NCBI GenBank assembly: GCA_963082875.1
Contig: OY720098.1
Location: forward strand, 6,758,001-6,822,000
Origin: Corella eumyota
Taxonomy: Eukaryota > Chordata > Ascidiacea > Phlebobranchia > Corellidae
Reading direction: 5' to 3'
DNA length: 64,000 nt
In this document: in pieces, positions 47,072-59,101 of the stretch
Layout: each line of letters begins with the position of its first letter
Position numbering within the stretch: the stretch's first letter is position 1
Program-made: the position numbers and the translations under genes
Notes under the pieces: model-generated
The model's input: the letters and a program-made list of their open reading frames with translations, nothing else
Told to the model about the DNA's origin: nothing
Database searches by the model: none

Positions 47072-48091
47072 AACATTTTATTTTTTCTTTGGTTATGAAA
47101 TATGAAAAAGGATTAAATATTTTAAATAATTTATATAAATAATCATGTTTGTTAAACTAAACATTTAAATTGCCTTAATCATGTGTTTGACGCTGTTATT
47201 AGGCTATTTAAAATTAATTACCTTTCTTATTGGATAGGCCTAATCGTTTTTTGCACTTTTGTTTACGAGTACGTTTCTGTGTTTGTTAAAATAAAGTTAA
47301 TGGTGCTCATACTATGGTGTATTAGATAAATAAATAGTTAATTATTTTATATGCAACACCTAAAAGTCTTAGAAATTAGTCCAAACTAAATGTGTGTTCT
47401 TTTATTTTACACCAACAATGAGTTGCACAACCTTAACAATAACTTTCTTACAAACACATACATCTAAATGTCCTAATTGCATAATGTACACACTCTCACA
47501 ACTAGAACTATAAAGCCTAGTACTCCAAGTTAATATAAAAATGTTTACATAAAGTGGTGTGAACAGATGATGTTGAGCTGAAAAGTAATAGTTAATGTAG
47601 GTAAAATCGTGTTTTGGTAAGTGACAATCGTTTATGTTCAAAAAAACAGTTATTTAGTTATTTTAAACTTTTATTATAATTTAGTAAAACTTTAAAAACA
47701 AATATTTGTAAGAAGTTTATTGAATTTAGTCGGGGATAACTAAAAATAATTTTTCAATTGGAAAAAGTCTTTACTCTGACTAGTTTTTTGTTTAAGCAAA
47801 ACATGATAAAGCATTTTTATTGTCTGATTGAATAGATTAATTTCAGTTGGTTGCTATTAAAATTAGGTACGATATTCATAATTGAAAATAGTGAATGTTA
47901 AGTTTATAAAACCAACTAAAAAGGTAAAACTTATTTTTGTTTTTATCGGTAACAGTTATAATATATTTTCTAAATTGTCGTTGTTAATTAATACATTTAT
48001 AAACAAAAGTAATTGTTAAATTAATATTTTGTTTATTTTATTAGAAATATAAAAAAATTGATACTTTTTGTACACAAATCTGCTTAAAAAA
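47072..48091. other. CaV2 3' UTR and gap before UBE4B
   Basis: AATAAA signals at 47290-47295 and near 47330 end the CaV2 long form. The rest is AT-rich with no supported gene; an open stretch on the minus strand (47402-47641) has no family resemblance. Confidence 0.5.
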
Positions 48092-51000
48092 ATGAGTGAA
48101 AATAATTTAACGCCAGAAGAAATAAGGCAACGCCGTATTGCTCGTTACTTAAAAACTGGAAATAATGATGTGAAAAATTCGACAACAAATTCTGTTGCTT
48201 CTGATAATAAACCTGATTTAACTCTTTCTCCAAAGGAAAAAATTGCCAGGTCTTCCAATTATGGTGAGTCTGATAGTTTGGGTTCATGTGAGCCATTAAA
48301 AGGATTGACTGTGGATTCTGGAATAGAAACACAAAACCAAGAAATTTCAATGGAAATATGTGTTGACTCAATTGACCCTGAGTCAAATGAAATAAAAAAT
48401 GGAATTTCTTCTAATGCAAGTACTTTAGAGCAAACAGAAAAAAGCCTGCTAACTCTAATCACCAAAACTTTAAAAATATCTGGATATGAAGATCAAGAAA
48501 CATCATCCAGAGATTCTATCCTGTTTTTAGGAACTGCAATAAGTTGTGATGAAAAACATGATAAGCTATCTTTGTATGCTGATGTGATTGGACAGTGCCT
48601 CATGGAAGCACTTAATCACATAGCTATTCAATATATTGAGAATCAAAATCAAGCGGAAGAAAATGATAATTCCTTACAATCATTACCTAACCGAAAACTC
48701 GCCTATTTGTTAAATGTCTATAAGGTCATAGTTACTGAAGAGCGGTATTCAAAAAATGACCCCGATACATTAGTTGTTTTAAATGAGATTCAAAATCAGA
48801 TTATTGGGTATCTTGTAATGGTTTTGCAGGAAGAAACTGAAAATGAAAATACCCCCGCAATCATAGAGTTCAGTGTGGAAATCCTAAGTGGAAAATTACC
48901 CCAGGGGATATTAGTTGATCTTTTAAGAGCTACACTTAAAGATGGAAGTTTTACAACAATTTTTACCTCAATCATTTTTCAACTTAGATCTGCTGCAAAA
49001 AAAGAATCTCTTACTAATGAGAATTTTACAAAACCGATTGAAGCCTTAGCTGAACTGTGCCAAATAACCACAGAAAACAACTTAAAAGAACGTCCTATTT
49101 GTAACTTGTTGGTAGAAATCAATACATTTATACCAGAGACAATATCACAAGCACCTGGAAAAGAACTTCAGCTAGTTTCTGTACTTGGCCCATTCTTAAG
49201 TCTGTCTGTGTTTGTTAAAGATGATGAGCTTATAGCAAAGACTTACTTGACTTCCATGACATCCATGGCCAAGGAAAACTTTGAATTTTTGTCTAAAACC
49301 CTTCAGAGTAAATTGGAACTAGCAAGAAATGAAATGTTTAAAGTATTTTACAACATGTTGCTGAATTCCAAATCAAGAGATGGTGTAGTTATTTATCTAG
49401 GTTGGGTATTACTAAACAACAACAACTGGTCACAAATGCAAACAAATACTCAACTTTTATCCCAGCGTGGTTTTATGATGAACATTTTAAGTATTCTCCA
49501 AGAACTTTGCAAAAAAGTCAAAGTCGAAAAAGTTGACCCACTCTACATACTCAATAAACACTGCAAAATTGCAACACAAAATGAAACCAGAATTAAAGCA
49601 ACCTCAGATGATATTGAGAAATGGATTGAAAACAATCAAAATCAGCTCACAAAAAGTCCCCCTAAATTTCCCACAGAATGTTTTTTCCTAACCATGTATG
49701 CTCACCATTTGACTGTTATTCCATTGGCACAGACCTATGTACGCACAATTAGAGGAATACAAGAACTTAATCAAGTGATTCGTGAAATAGAATCTTCCAA
49801 ATCACAATGGAAAGGCACTCCACAAGAAGTTAGAAACAGATCGCTTATAAAAAGATGCAAGACTCAACTAACTGAACACTGGCAACAAAAAACGTGTTTT
49901 CGTATTGGTCTATTGGATGATACTATACTAGTACAATGTTTACAGTTTTATACCTCAGCTGCACAGTATTTGTTAAACATTGTTTCTACAAATTTTGAAG
50001 ATGTAACACTTCCACTGCCAGAGCAAGTTCCAGAACAGTTTTCAATGTTGCCTGAGTATTTTGTTGAAGATATTGCAGAATTTTTGCTTACTGTGGTACA
50101 ACAGGCCCCAAATATGCTCAAAGATAACATGTCAAAAACTTTGGTAACGTTCTTAATTGTATTTACTTCCTCTTCCAACTACTTTAATAACCCTTACGTT
50201 GTTTCGAAATTAGTAGAAGTCTTGTTTTATCTTAACCCAGGGATTCAACCAAGAACACAAAACTTGTATGAATTAATTGAAAGTCATCCACTAGCTATAC
50301 AGCACTTAGGACCTTCACTAATGAAGTTTTACTCTGATGTAGAAACAACTGGCAGGAGCAATGAATTTTATGACAAATTTAGCATTCGCTATCACATCTC
50401 TATTATATTTAAAAGTCTCTGGCAAAATCCAGAGTATCAAGCTGTGGTTGCCAACCAAAGCAAAGGTTCTGAGTTTGTTAGATTTGTAAACATGTTGATC
50501 AATGACACTACTTTTTTGTTAGATGAAAGCTTGGACTCTCTTAAAAGAATACATGAAACCCAGGAAGCTAAAAAGGATACAGCTGCACAAAATGCACTAG
50601 CAGCAGATGCAAGGCAATCGCAGGATCGTCAACTACAACAAGATGAGCGCCAGTGTAAATCTTATTTAACACTTACTACTGAGACATTGGAGATGCTTCA
50701 TTATCTCACAAAATTAATCCAAAAACCTTTTTTACGACCAGAGCTTGCTGATCGTATTGCAGCAATGTTAAATTTTAATTTAAAGCAACTATGTGGACCA
50801 AAATGCAATGATTTAAAAGTAGATAACCCAGAGAAATATGGGTTTGAGCCAAAGAAACTTCTTAACTGCTTAACTGATCTATATCTTCACCTAGATTGTC
50901 CAGAATTTGTACAGTTTTTAGCTAGAGATGAGCGTTCATACAGCAAGCAATTGTTTGAAACTGCTATTGCAAAATTATCTAAAACCGGTATCAAATCATC

Positions 51001-51322
51001 TATGGATTTAGAACATTTTTCTGAAATAGCGGAACAGGTACATGCCTGTAAAATAAAGCTGGACAGAACGGAGGTAGACTACGGCGAAATTCCTGATGAG
51101 TTCAAAGATCCTTTGATGGATACATTGATGATTGACCCAGTGCTTCTACCCACCAGTGGAAATATAATGGATCGAAGCATCATTCTTAGACATTTGCTAA
51201 ACTCTTCAACTGACCCCTTTAACAGACAAGAACTTAAAAAGGAGATGTTAGAACCAGCTGTTGAGCTAAAAAAGAAAATTGATGACTGGATTAAGGAAAA
51301 AGAAGCATCACGAATGGATTAA
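48092..51322 (+). CDS. UBE4B: Ubiquitin conjugation factor E4 B, U-box ligase (1,076 aa, single exon)
   Basis: The start is ATG at 48092 giving [20 protein letters not shown], the N-terminal motif of UBE4B (human MEELSADEIRRRRLARL). After an acidic, Ser-rich linker (to about residue 130) comes the long helical Ufd2 core, and at the end the U-box: [19 protein letters not shown]...[22 protein letters not shown], matching human UBE4B closely. The protein extends ubiquitin chains with an E2 partner and works with the p97/VCP segregase. Human UBE4B is 1,173-1,302 residues, so this copy is full length with a shorter linker. The frame has no intron over 3.2 kb, while every other gene here is split every 100-200 bases; a retroposed but intact copy that is now the working gene is one explanation. 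AATAAA overlaps the stop codon. Confidence 0.95.
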   Translation: MSENNLTPEEIRQRRIARYLKTGNNDVKNSTTNSVASDNKPDLTLSPKEKIARSSNYGESDSLGSCEPLKGLTVDSGIETQNQEISMEICVDSIDPESNEIKNGISSNASTLEQTEKSLLTLITKTLKISGYEDQETSSRDSILFLGTAISCDEKHDKLSLYADVIGQCLMEALNHIAIQYIENQNQAEENDNSLQSLPNRKLAYLLNVYKVIVTEERYSKNDPDTLVVLNEIQNQIIGYLVMVLQEETENENTPAIIEFSVEILSGKLPQGILVDLLRATLKDGSFTTIFTSIIFQLRSAAKKESLTNENFTKPIEALAELCQITTENNLKERPICNLLVEINTFIPETISQAPGKELQLVSVLGPFLSLSVFVKDDELIAKTYLTSMTSMAKENFEFLSKTLQSKLELARNEMFKVFYNMLLNSKSRDGVVIYLGWVLLNNNNWSQMQTNTQLLSQRGFMMNILSILQELCKKVKVEKVDPLYILNKHCKIATQNETRIKATSDDIEKWIENNQNQLTKSPPKFPTECFFLTMYAHHLTVIPLAQTYVRTIRGIQELNQVIREIESSKSQWKGTPQEVRNRSLIKRCKTQLTEHWQQKTCFRIGLLDDTILVQCLQFYTSAAQYLLNIVSTNFEDVTLPLPEQVPEQFSMLPEYFVEDIAEFLLTVVQQAPNMLKDNMSKTLVTFLIVFTSSSNYFNNPYVVSKLVEVLFYLNPGIQPRTQNLYELIESHPLAIQHLGPSLMKFYSDVETTGRSNEFYDKFSIRYHISIIFKSLWQNPEYQAVVANQSKGSEFVRFVNMLINDTTFLLDESLDSLKRIHETQEAKKDTAAQNALAADARQSQDRQLQQDERQCKSYLTLTTETLEMLHYLTKLIQKPFLRPELADRIAAMLNFNLKQLCGPKCNDLKVDNPEKYGFEPKKLLNCLTDLYLHLDCPEFVQFLARDERSYSKQLFETAIAKLSKTGIKSSMDLEHFSEIAEQVHACKIKLDRTEVDYGEIPDEFKDPLMDTLMIDPVLLPTSGNIMDRSIILRHLLNSSTDPFNRQELKKEMLEPAVELKKKIDDWIKEKEASRMD

Positions 51323-52195
51323 ATAAAAATTTAAAAAAAATTGTTAAAGATTACAGTATTTAACTAATATAGGCCTATTTAAACTTGTTAAAGATCTGTT
51401 TGTTTATGTCATTTTTTATCACTATATTTTCTTATATACATAAAAGTTTGTACCAAATAATAGTACAATTTAAAAAGTTTATTAAAAAAATAATTTATCA
51501 AAAATATAATTTTTCATTAAAATATAAAAAATTTAAACACCAATATTACCCCAGATAAATTGTTTTGTAATTGCGTAACATAAAATGCTTGCTTTTTAGT
51601 GTTGTTCTGTTTAATATATAATTAAATGCAAGTTTCGTTTATCAATTTTAGTATGGTTTTTGTGTAATGTTAAAAAAGCTTGTGTATAGAATTTAGGTCA
51701 AAATTTCAGTACAGATTATTAAAAATTATCATTTTTTAGAATTATTTTAGTGGTTTGATTTTTAATAATTTTAATATCACTCAAGCTGTTATAAAATACA
51801 TATTTACTAAAGATTTAAATTAAATAAAGAAGGCATTTAAAGTTTTAACTATGCGTGGCACTAAAACGTGACAAATGGGTCACATAACAGGCAAATCTCT
51901 TCTTCTATTGGATATTGCCAACAAGTTTGCTTCGTGTTGTTTTTACGTTTTGCGTGATTAATACAAGTTAATACAAATTTGTTAGTTATTTTACAAGTAA
52001 TGTGTTTTACGACGTATTGTTAATTTTTGGACACGTTTAGGAAACCGTGAAAAATATTTACAGTCTGTCATTTTTTAAAGTTAGTGACGTCAAGTAGGCT
52101 AAAATCTACATCGACGATTTTCAAAAAACTTTTGACAGATTGATACGGTTAGAAGCGAAAAAAAGCAACCCTTACAACTGTGCGACCAACTGACC
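51323..52195. other. Gap between UBE4B and ICA1
   Basis: No coding exon seen. A perfect CRE palindrome TGACGTCA at 52085-52092 lies 104 bases upstream of the ICA1 start codon and may be part of its promoter (inference). Confidence 0.5.
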
Positions 52196-55100
52196 ATGTC
52201 GATGTCAAAATAGTAAGTTATTATTTAAGGCCAATTTAAAACAATAAAATTATTAACTAAAATTATTTATAAATGCTGTGTTTTTAAATTGCTAAACGGT
52301 TAAACTAGCAACAAAGTTTAGAAAAAAATTTGTAAGTTGTCTGTTTTTATACATCTTAGTGATAGCTCTGGTTTCTCCGGTCAATCTTATGACAGAAATG
52401 TCTTTGAAGCCAACTTGTCTACGGTTAATAAATGGCAACGAGATTTCTGGACTGCAAAACAAGTGTTAAGAAAAAAAATGGGAAAAGAAGATGACCATCA
52501 TGTTGTTCAAAGTGATAATGATATCGATGCAAAATTAAATGTAAATCTATTTAAAAAACGTATAAAAAAATTATAAGAACAATTTTGGTTTAAATACATA
52601 TAATTCACTATTACTTATAAAAACAGGGTTTTTATATTATTTTTAAAACATTATGATTTTTTGTATTAAACCTTAAGGTAATTAATTATATTTTATTCTT
52701 AACATTTTTTATGGAGTTAATTATTTGATTATGGTTTATTTTTTGTTCAGCTTTTTAATTCAGTACAGGAGACATGTTCTGACCTTTTAAAGGCAATCGA
52801 AAATTATCAAAAGTGCATTTGTGGTTAGTCATTTTTAAACTTTATTATTTATTTAATTTCATCTTCTCTATAAAAATTGTTTTTTAAGTAAAAAATATTT
52901 AATGATTTTGTTACACAAAATGTAACTTGTCTTTGAAGAAAATAATTGCCATATAAGTTGTTGATCCTTATTATAAAAGTCTAATCTTTTTAGTTTTATC
53001 TCGAGATGAAAATTCTATGGGACGGTTTTTAAAAGATCAGGGAGCGTTGGATAAAACTCCTGCTGGAAAAATGATGGGGGCAGTTGGAAAAGCTCAGTGT
53101 TACACTTCACAACAAAGGTAACTTTGCTTGCCATGTTTAAAATTTGTTACATTTGTTGTATTTTTTATACTTGTTGCTACTCAAATTTGTAACTGTAGTT
53201 TTTGGTTTATGTATTTTTTACCATTAAAATGTTAGGTAACAAAAAATATAATCAAATGATCATAATTGATTACAATTATTATTTAAAAAAAGTTTTAATA
53301 ACTAAAATTTAAAAAAAAATGATCTGCTAATATTTTGTGAAAACAATTTTTAACGAAAAACCATTTTGTTACAGGTTGGTTTTACGAAACTCACTAAGTC
53401 GAATGCATCATGATGTGGAAACATTTCGGTATCGAGCTGTTGGAGACAGTGTCCTCTCTGTTGATCAAATGGAGGATGCAAGAACTCATTACAGAGCATC
53501 TTTGAGGTGGATGCAAGACATTTCAGCCAATCTCGACCCAGAACAATATAAAAAACTGGAGAAATTTAGGAAGGTAAAATTTGCTAAATTTTTTTTATTT
53601 TTTTATTGCAAAAACTAACTGTTTAATAATTTTTTTACTTACTAAGCAGTTGAACTTAATCTATATAGGGTCACATGGGGGAGAATGAGTATAATTTAAA
53701 GTTTGATTAATTGTAATTTTTTAAACTTTTGCAATAGAAAAGTTTTTTTAATTTAAAAATGACATGATGCATGTAGACAATATATATGTGTAATTTTACT
53801 ACCTTGCCACAATTAAGTTAGGTAGTTTTATTAATTTTCTAAAAAAATTAAGTATACCCATTTCACCCCACAAGGTGGGGTGAAATGAGTATTCACTAAT
53901 CTGCAAGGTAAAACTCATTTAAAAAAAACTATTGTACCCATTTCAAACTTATTGATTATTGAAAACCTATTTAAAATTTAATTGTTAGTTAAATTTTTAG
54001 TTGTATTTTTAAATAATTTGTTTTACTGTGAAGGTGCAAACAGAGGTTCGATTAAATAAAGATAAATTTGATAAACTGAAGTGGGCTGTATGTCAAAAGG
54101 TATTTAGAAATTTAAATAAAAAATTTTTCTGAGTTTAAATTATTGTAAATTATGGGGCGTGTCTTTCTAAATCTGCATTATATCATTTTAATTATGATAT
54201 GAATACAAAATTTTTAAATTGTAAGGTAATTCTAGTATTATTGTATAGGATTATAGATAATCAATACTCCTAATTTTAATCATACACAATGAAAATGGTT
54301 GGTTTATCTATTATTTATACGTTATCACATTTTTACATATCTTGATTCAATTAAGGTTGATCTGTTATGTGCCTCAAGAAGTAACTTATTCTCCAATATA
54401 CTTGTCCCTTATCAAAATGAAGTCTTAAAATTTTGGGAAAAAACTGCCCATACATTAGCTGCAGTTTTGGAAAACATTAAAGATTACCAAAATTATGAAT
54501 TCAAATTATTGAAGGTATTTATATTGTGTAGTTGCTGTCGTTTTTAGTATTGTTGTTATTCATCATATAACTTTAACCAATCATTATATACATTTTTTAC
54601 GAAACAAGCTTATAGTTATTATAGTTGGATTTTTTAAGCTATAGCGTAATCAGCTTCTTAATGTTTCTTAAAATAAATTAAAATATATTTTGTGTAGAGA
54701 AAAATTTTTTGTTTAGTAAGTATTAGGCTTAATTTAAAAAAAATCTTAAAAATTAAAATGTTTTTACAATAAAAAACTTTTAGTTACTTTTAGGAATTTG
54801 TTTTATTTTTGTAGTGATTTTAATTTAGTTCTAACTAAAGTCTATTTTATTTGTTGTTTTTGCATGTGCTTTCTACCTAACCCAACTTAAATCATTATTT
54901 ACTTTACATGTTTTTTTTGTGAACGATGATTACAAAAATATTATTTTTATTACTTTTGACACAAAAATTGTTCGACACAAATCTAACATAATTATCCCTT
55001 TTAAAACATTTTAATTTTTTAAATTATTCGTCTAAATTAAAAAAAAATCCTTATTTTACAAACCACATAAAATACATTTTTTCTTAAATTACATTATCAC

Positions 55101-57604
55101 AACCCCAAATTCTAACCCCGCACCCTTTCATTTGTGGACCACTGTGTTGTTGCATGCTGATTTGTGATGGTGGACCATAAATAAAAAGGAACTAAACCCA
55201 ATGCAGGACATTGATGAGTCGAAAGAGGAAAAAAAGAATGGAGAGGATGAAAAGGAAAAAGGAAAAGTTGAAGAGAAATCTGAAAATGTTAAAAAGGAAG
55301 ATGATACTCAGTAAGTGTGTTAAAAATTATTTGCAATGTGAAAAAAAAATTTAGTTTAATTTTTATAATTTAGTCACCCTTCATGCACTTTAGTATAAAA
55401 ATATTTATTCCAACCTCTTTGCAGGTTAATTAGTCTCAGTGATCAAGACTTTGTCGATGGTGAAAATTTGGTTGCAGATGCAATAAATAAACTCAAACTT
55501 AACTCAAATAATAAAGAAAATAATGCAGGTATTAATAAAATTTTTGTTTTGTTTGGTTTACAAATGTTCAAATTCATGCTTTTTTGTTGTGAAAAAATAT
55601 AAGGTTTTTGCATGTTGTTGTATTTGATTTGCCAAAAATGTATGTATGTTATAGGGTAAAAATAGTTTTTATATGGTAACAGCACTTACTAAAAAGATAT
55701 TTTTTTGCCTACAAACAAAAAATACATTTATTTTATATACAGTTTTGTGTGGCTAACAAAACATAGGTGCTACACAAACTTGTATCCTGTTTAATTGTTA
55801 TAAATTTTACTAAACATATTGCTGAATATTAAAAAAATAATTCTCTTTTGTTAGTTGTTGCAAATAATTATTTTATTATTATTAGCGTCATTGATAAACT
55901 TATATGATGAGGATAAAGATAAAAATAAAGGTTGTTATGATGATGTTTATCATGCATATAATGAAATAGATATCCCTGAAAACCCACTTAATCAACCTTT
56001 AATAAATGGTATTTGCACGAAGTCTTGCGTTTAATATTCCCCATTTTTTTCCATTTTTACAGAATTTTTAATAAAATCTTTTTTTTATTGTGAGTTAATT
56101 CAGGCTAGTTTTGTTTTGCATGGAATTTTTTGTTAAATATATATATACTGTGTTTATGGGTTGTTTGTATTTTGTTGAGTTTTTCACAAAATATTTTTAT
56201 ACTTACTTTTAACCTATAACAATAACTTTGGTGTTATGGGAGTTTTTTACCCAAACCTATTTCGGCAAAATTACTATTTGTTTGTTATTGTAACAACTAT
56301 TTATTATGAAGTATGTTAATGTTTTTTTCAAATAAGAAATAAAATTTTTATTAGTGGTATTGGTTTAAAAAATATATTTTCTTGTAAATTAGAAACGAAC
56401 AAACCTGAAGAAAAATTAGTGGAAGACGATAACTTATTACTTGATGACTTCGGTAACACTGACTTCCATGAGCCTAGTAAAGAAGATCTTAACTTGTTAA
56501 ACGATATTCTTGGAGATGTTGACCAACCAGGTATGAAAATCATGTTTAAAAAATAAATAATGATAAAATTCAATACTCCGAAATTGAGTTTTGCTTTATT
56601 ATGGTTTTAAGAATTTTTGCAAAATTTTAATTTATTTGTTTTATTCCAGCATCTGGTGATCTGGAAAAACAGTGGCAATCTGTGTTTGGAGAATTTACCC
56701 AAGCCTCCCAATCTTCTTCAGTTCCAACTCCCGCAGTTGATCAGGAAGTTCAGGAGCAACAAGAAGGAGGAGGAGGAGGTTATCTACCTTCCCAGTTGAT
56801 GGACTTGATGCTTATGTCAGGTCAGCTACAAAAAATTTAAAATTTTATCCATTTTGTAAATTTAATTTTAACTTATTTTAAGAATATAATCTGGTTAAAC
56901 TAGTTATTTTGCTTTAAAATATGTCAAAATGCCTTTTTTTATACATTTTCTGGATTATTGAACATTTTAAAACAAAATATAAAAAAAATAATTTTTTTAA
57001 TTGCCTTAGATAAAAACCCTTCAACAAACTCATTGAATGCCAACAGTCAACCTCAACAACAACAACAACAACCACAAATGGGGCAAATGGGACTTCCCCC
57101 AAATCATGGAGGCGCAGGAATGGTGGGTGGATACCAGCCACCATCTTATAACTCCATGTTTGGGAACCAGGTACCATTTGGTAACTTTCAACAAGCTGGT
57201 GCTTCTAATAGGACTCCAAGTAGTAGTGGAATAAAAAGTAATCAATTACCACCACAGCCTAAGAAAGGTAAATTTTTAAATAAATAACTTAGTTAACTAA
57301 GTTAGTAATTAAGAATTAATTTCCATAGGCTTGTACCTAATGTAATACTCATGGTTATTAATCATTTGTTTTAAGGAATGCAATTTTGTTAATTTTTTTT
57401 AATTTAGGTGTGGTAAATTAATTTATTTATATTTTTAATTGAAATTTTTGCTTAAATTTATTTGTAACAGATTCCAATGATCACAAATCAGCATGGTTTA
57501 ACTTATTTGCTGAACTTGACCCATTACAAAATCCCGACAATCTTTTAAAGAAAAAGGATGACGGAAGTAAATTGTTAAAACAAGATACTGGTGGAGCGTG
57601 TTAA
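52196..57604 (+). CDS. ICA1: Islet cell autoantigen 1 (ICA69), arfaptin-homology BAR protein, 14 exons, about 616 aa
   Basis: Exons: 52196-52212, 52360-52540, 52751-52823, 52994-53117, 53375-53573, 54034-54099, 54356-54514, 55207-55310, 55425-55528, 55886-56008, 56393-56530, 56650-56820, 57010-57267, 57471-57604. Residues about 20-270 form the AH/BAR domain and match human ICA1 throughout: DAKLNLFNSVQETCSDLLKAI, DKTPAGKMMGAVGKAQCYTS, EKFRKVQTEVRL, VDLLCASRSNLFS and FWEKTAHTLAA. The C-terminal ICAC region keeps YLPSQLMD and WFNLFAELDPLQNPDNL. The protein binds curved membranes and Rab2/PICK1 and acts in dense-core vesicle and receptor traffic. It is longer than the human 483 residues because of a Lys/Glu-rich insert (exon at 55207) and a Gln/Gly/Pro-rich stretch (exon at 57010). 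The first coding exon holds only 17 bases and is the least certain. Confidence 0.93.
53665..53950. repeat. Inverted-repeat cluster in an ICA1 intron, MITE-like
   Basis: A perfect 13-bp inverted repeat CATTTCACCCCAC / GTGGGGTGAAATG with a 3-base loop lies at 53859-53887. Related motifs occur around it: GGGGGAGAATGAGTA near 53674, and TACCCATTTCAAAC near 53936. The left edge TATATAGGGTCACATG recurs near 58945 upstream of SLC49A4. This pattern suggests a short non-coding element; no transposase is present. Confidence 0.5.
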
Positions 57605-59101
57605 AACGTCCCTTTCTGTAAATAGATTAACTTATTTGGAGTATTGTTGGTGCAAATTAAATACAACATCTAAAACAGCATTAACAGAATTCCAATTATA
57701 TAAGACCTTTTTTAACGTTATCCCTTAAGAACTTTTTTGAATATATACAGATAGGTGGATATAATTGGGATTATAAAAAACAACAAGCTTTTTTTCCATA
57801 TATCTTTTCTTTGTATAGAACAATTTTTGGTGCAGTTATTTTTATATAATCATGAAAAATTGGGGACTATTTAATTGGTTCTTATTCAAGGCAGTTATGA
57901 AAGCAGTTTTTCTAATTTTGTTTATTTGATATGCTTAGTGAAGCTGTATATTAATGTGTTTCTATTTAGTTTATATTTAAATAAAATTATTACAAAATTT
58001 TATAGTTACTGATTACAATATAACTGATGATTAAAAAAATTAAAATCATGGGGAGTAATCTTTAGTTTAATATTATTGTGGTTACTTTTTTTTGTCAACT
58101 TTGTTAGTTTTTTAGATTATTTGTTATTTTTTCTGTGTTGTATCATTTGGTTGAAACTGCCTAAAGTTAAGTTAAAGGGCGTGATATAAATATTTTGTGT
58201 AAAAACACAAAAATGAAATTGTTTTAGTGTCTGATATTTTTTCATATTTAAATTAGCACAATTTTGACATTGTTAATATGTGAATCCGAATATTTGTAAC
58301 CATTTGCACTATTTTTATATTGGCATTAAAATAAGCTATTTTTCAAATAATCAGAAAAAGCCAAATCCAAATGTATGTAATCTTAAAGGCATAGTGCAAT
58401 AAAATCTTTCAATTAACATCTTTTTTTATACTAAGTGCAGTTTATAGTTTATCTTGTTTATATTTTTTAATTATCTTCAAATAAAATCTTTTTGTGGTGT
58501 GTTTATGTCCGGTACATTTAGTTTGAACATAATTGTACATATATATTGTAACATTACTTTTTAGATTCTAGTACCTGTATAGAAAAACTTTAGTTTTAAA
58601 TTTTTTTTTTTTATTTGTTATGTAGCAATATGGAATCCTATTAAAAAGCTTAAACCAACCTTATTTTTAAAGCATTTTATATAAATGAAATTAAATAAAT
58701 CTGTATCTTTTCCATATTTACTGTAATTCGTTAAATTTGCTTTTAAGTAAACAGACATTTTCCTATAGGTTGATTATTGTTGTTGTCTATGTCTTGTAAT
58801 AAACTACGTCAACAGAGATATAAAATTTTGTGTTGATTTGCAATATATATTTTGCAATGCAAATATTAAGTCTAATTGTTTCCTGAATTTTTGGTATTGA
58901 AACACGTAGGCAAATAACAAGTTGCATTGTTTAATTTTAAGTATATAGGGTCACATGAATTTGTAAATGTTTATCAGTTTGTTTGATTAAGCATCATAAA
59001 TATATCAGGCAGAAAGCAACTTGAATTTAATATTTGCTATATTGTATTCAAGTTTTTATTGGTAACTTGTTTTTATAAATTTGTTTTTGTTTAATTTTAA
59101 A
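57605..59101. other. ICA1 3' UTR and gap before SLC49A4
   Basis: AATAAA at 57980-57985 can end ICA1. No further coding exon is visible. TATATAGGGTCACATG near 58945 matches the edge of the repeat in the ICA1 intron. Confidence 0.5.
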
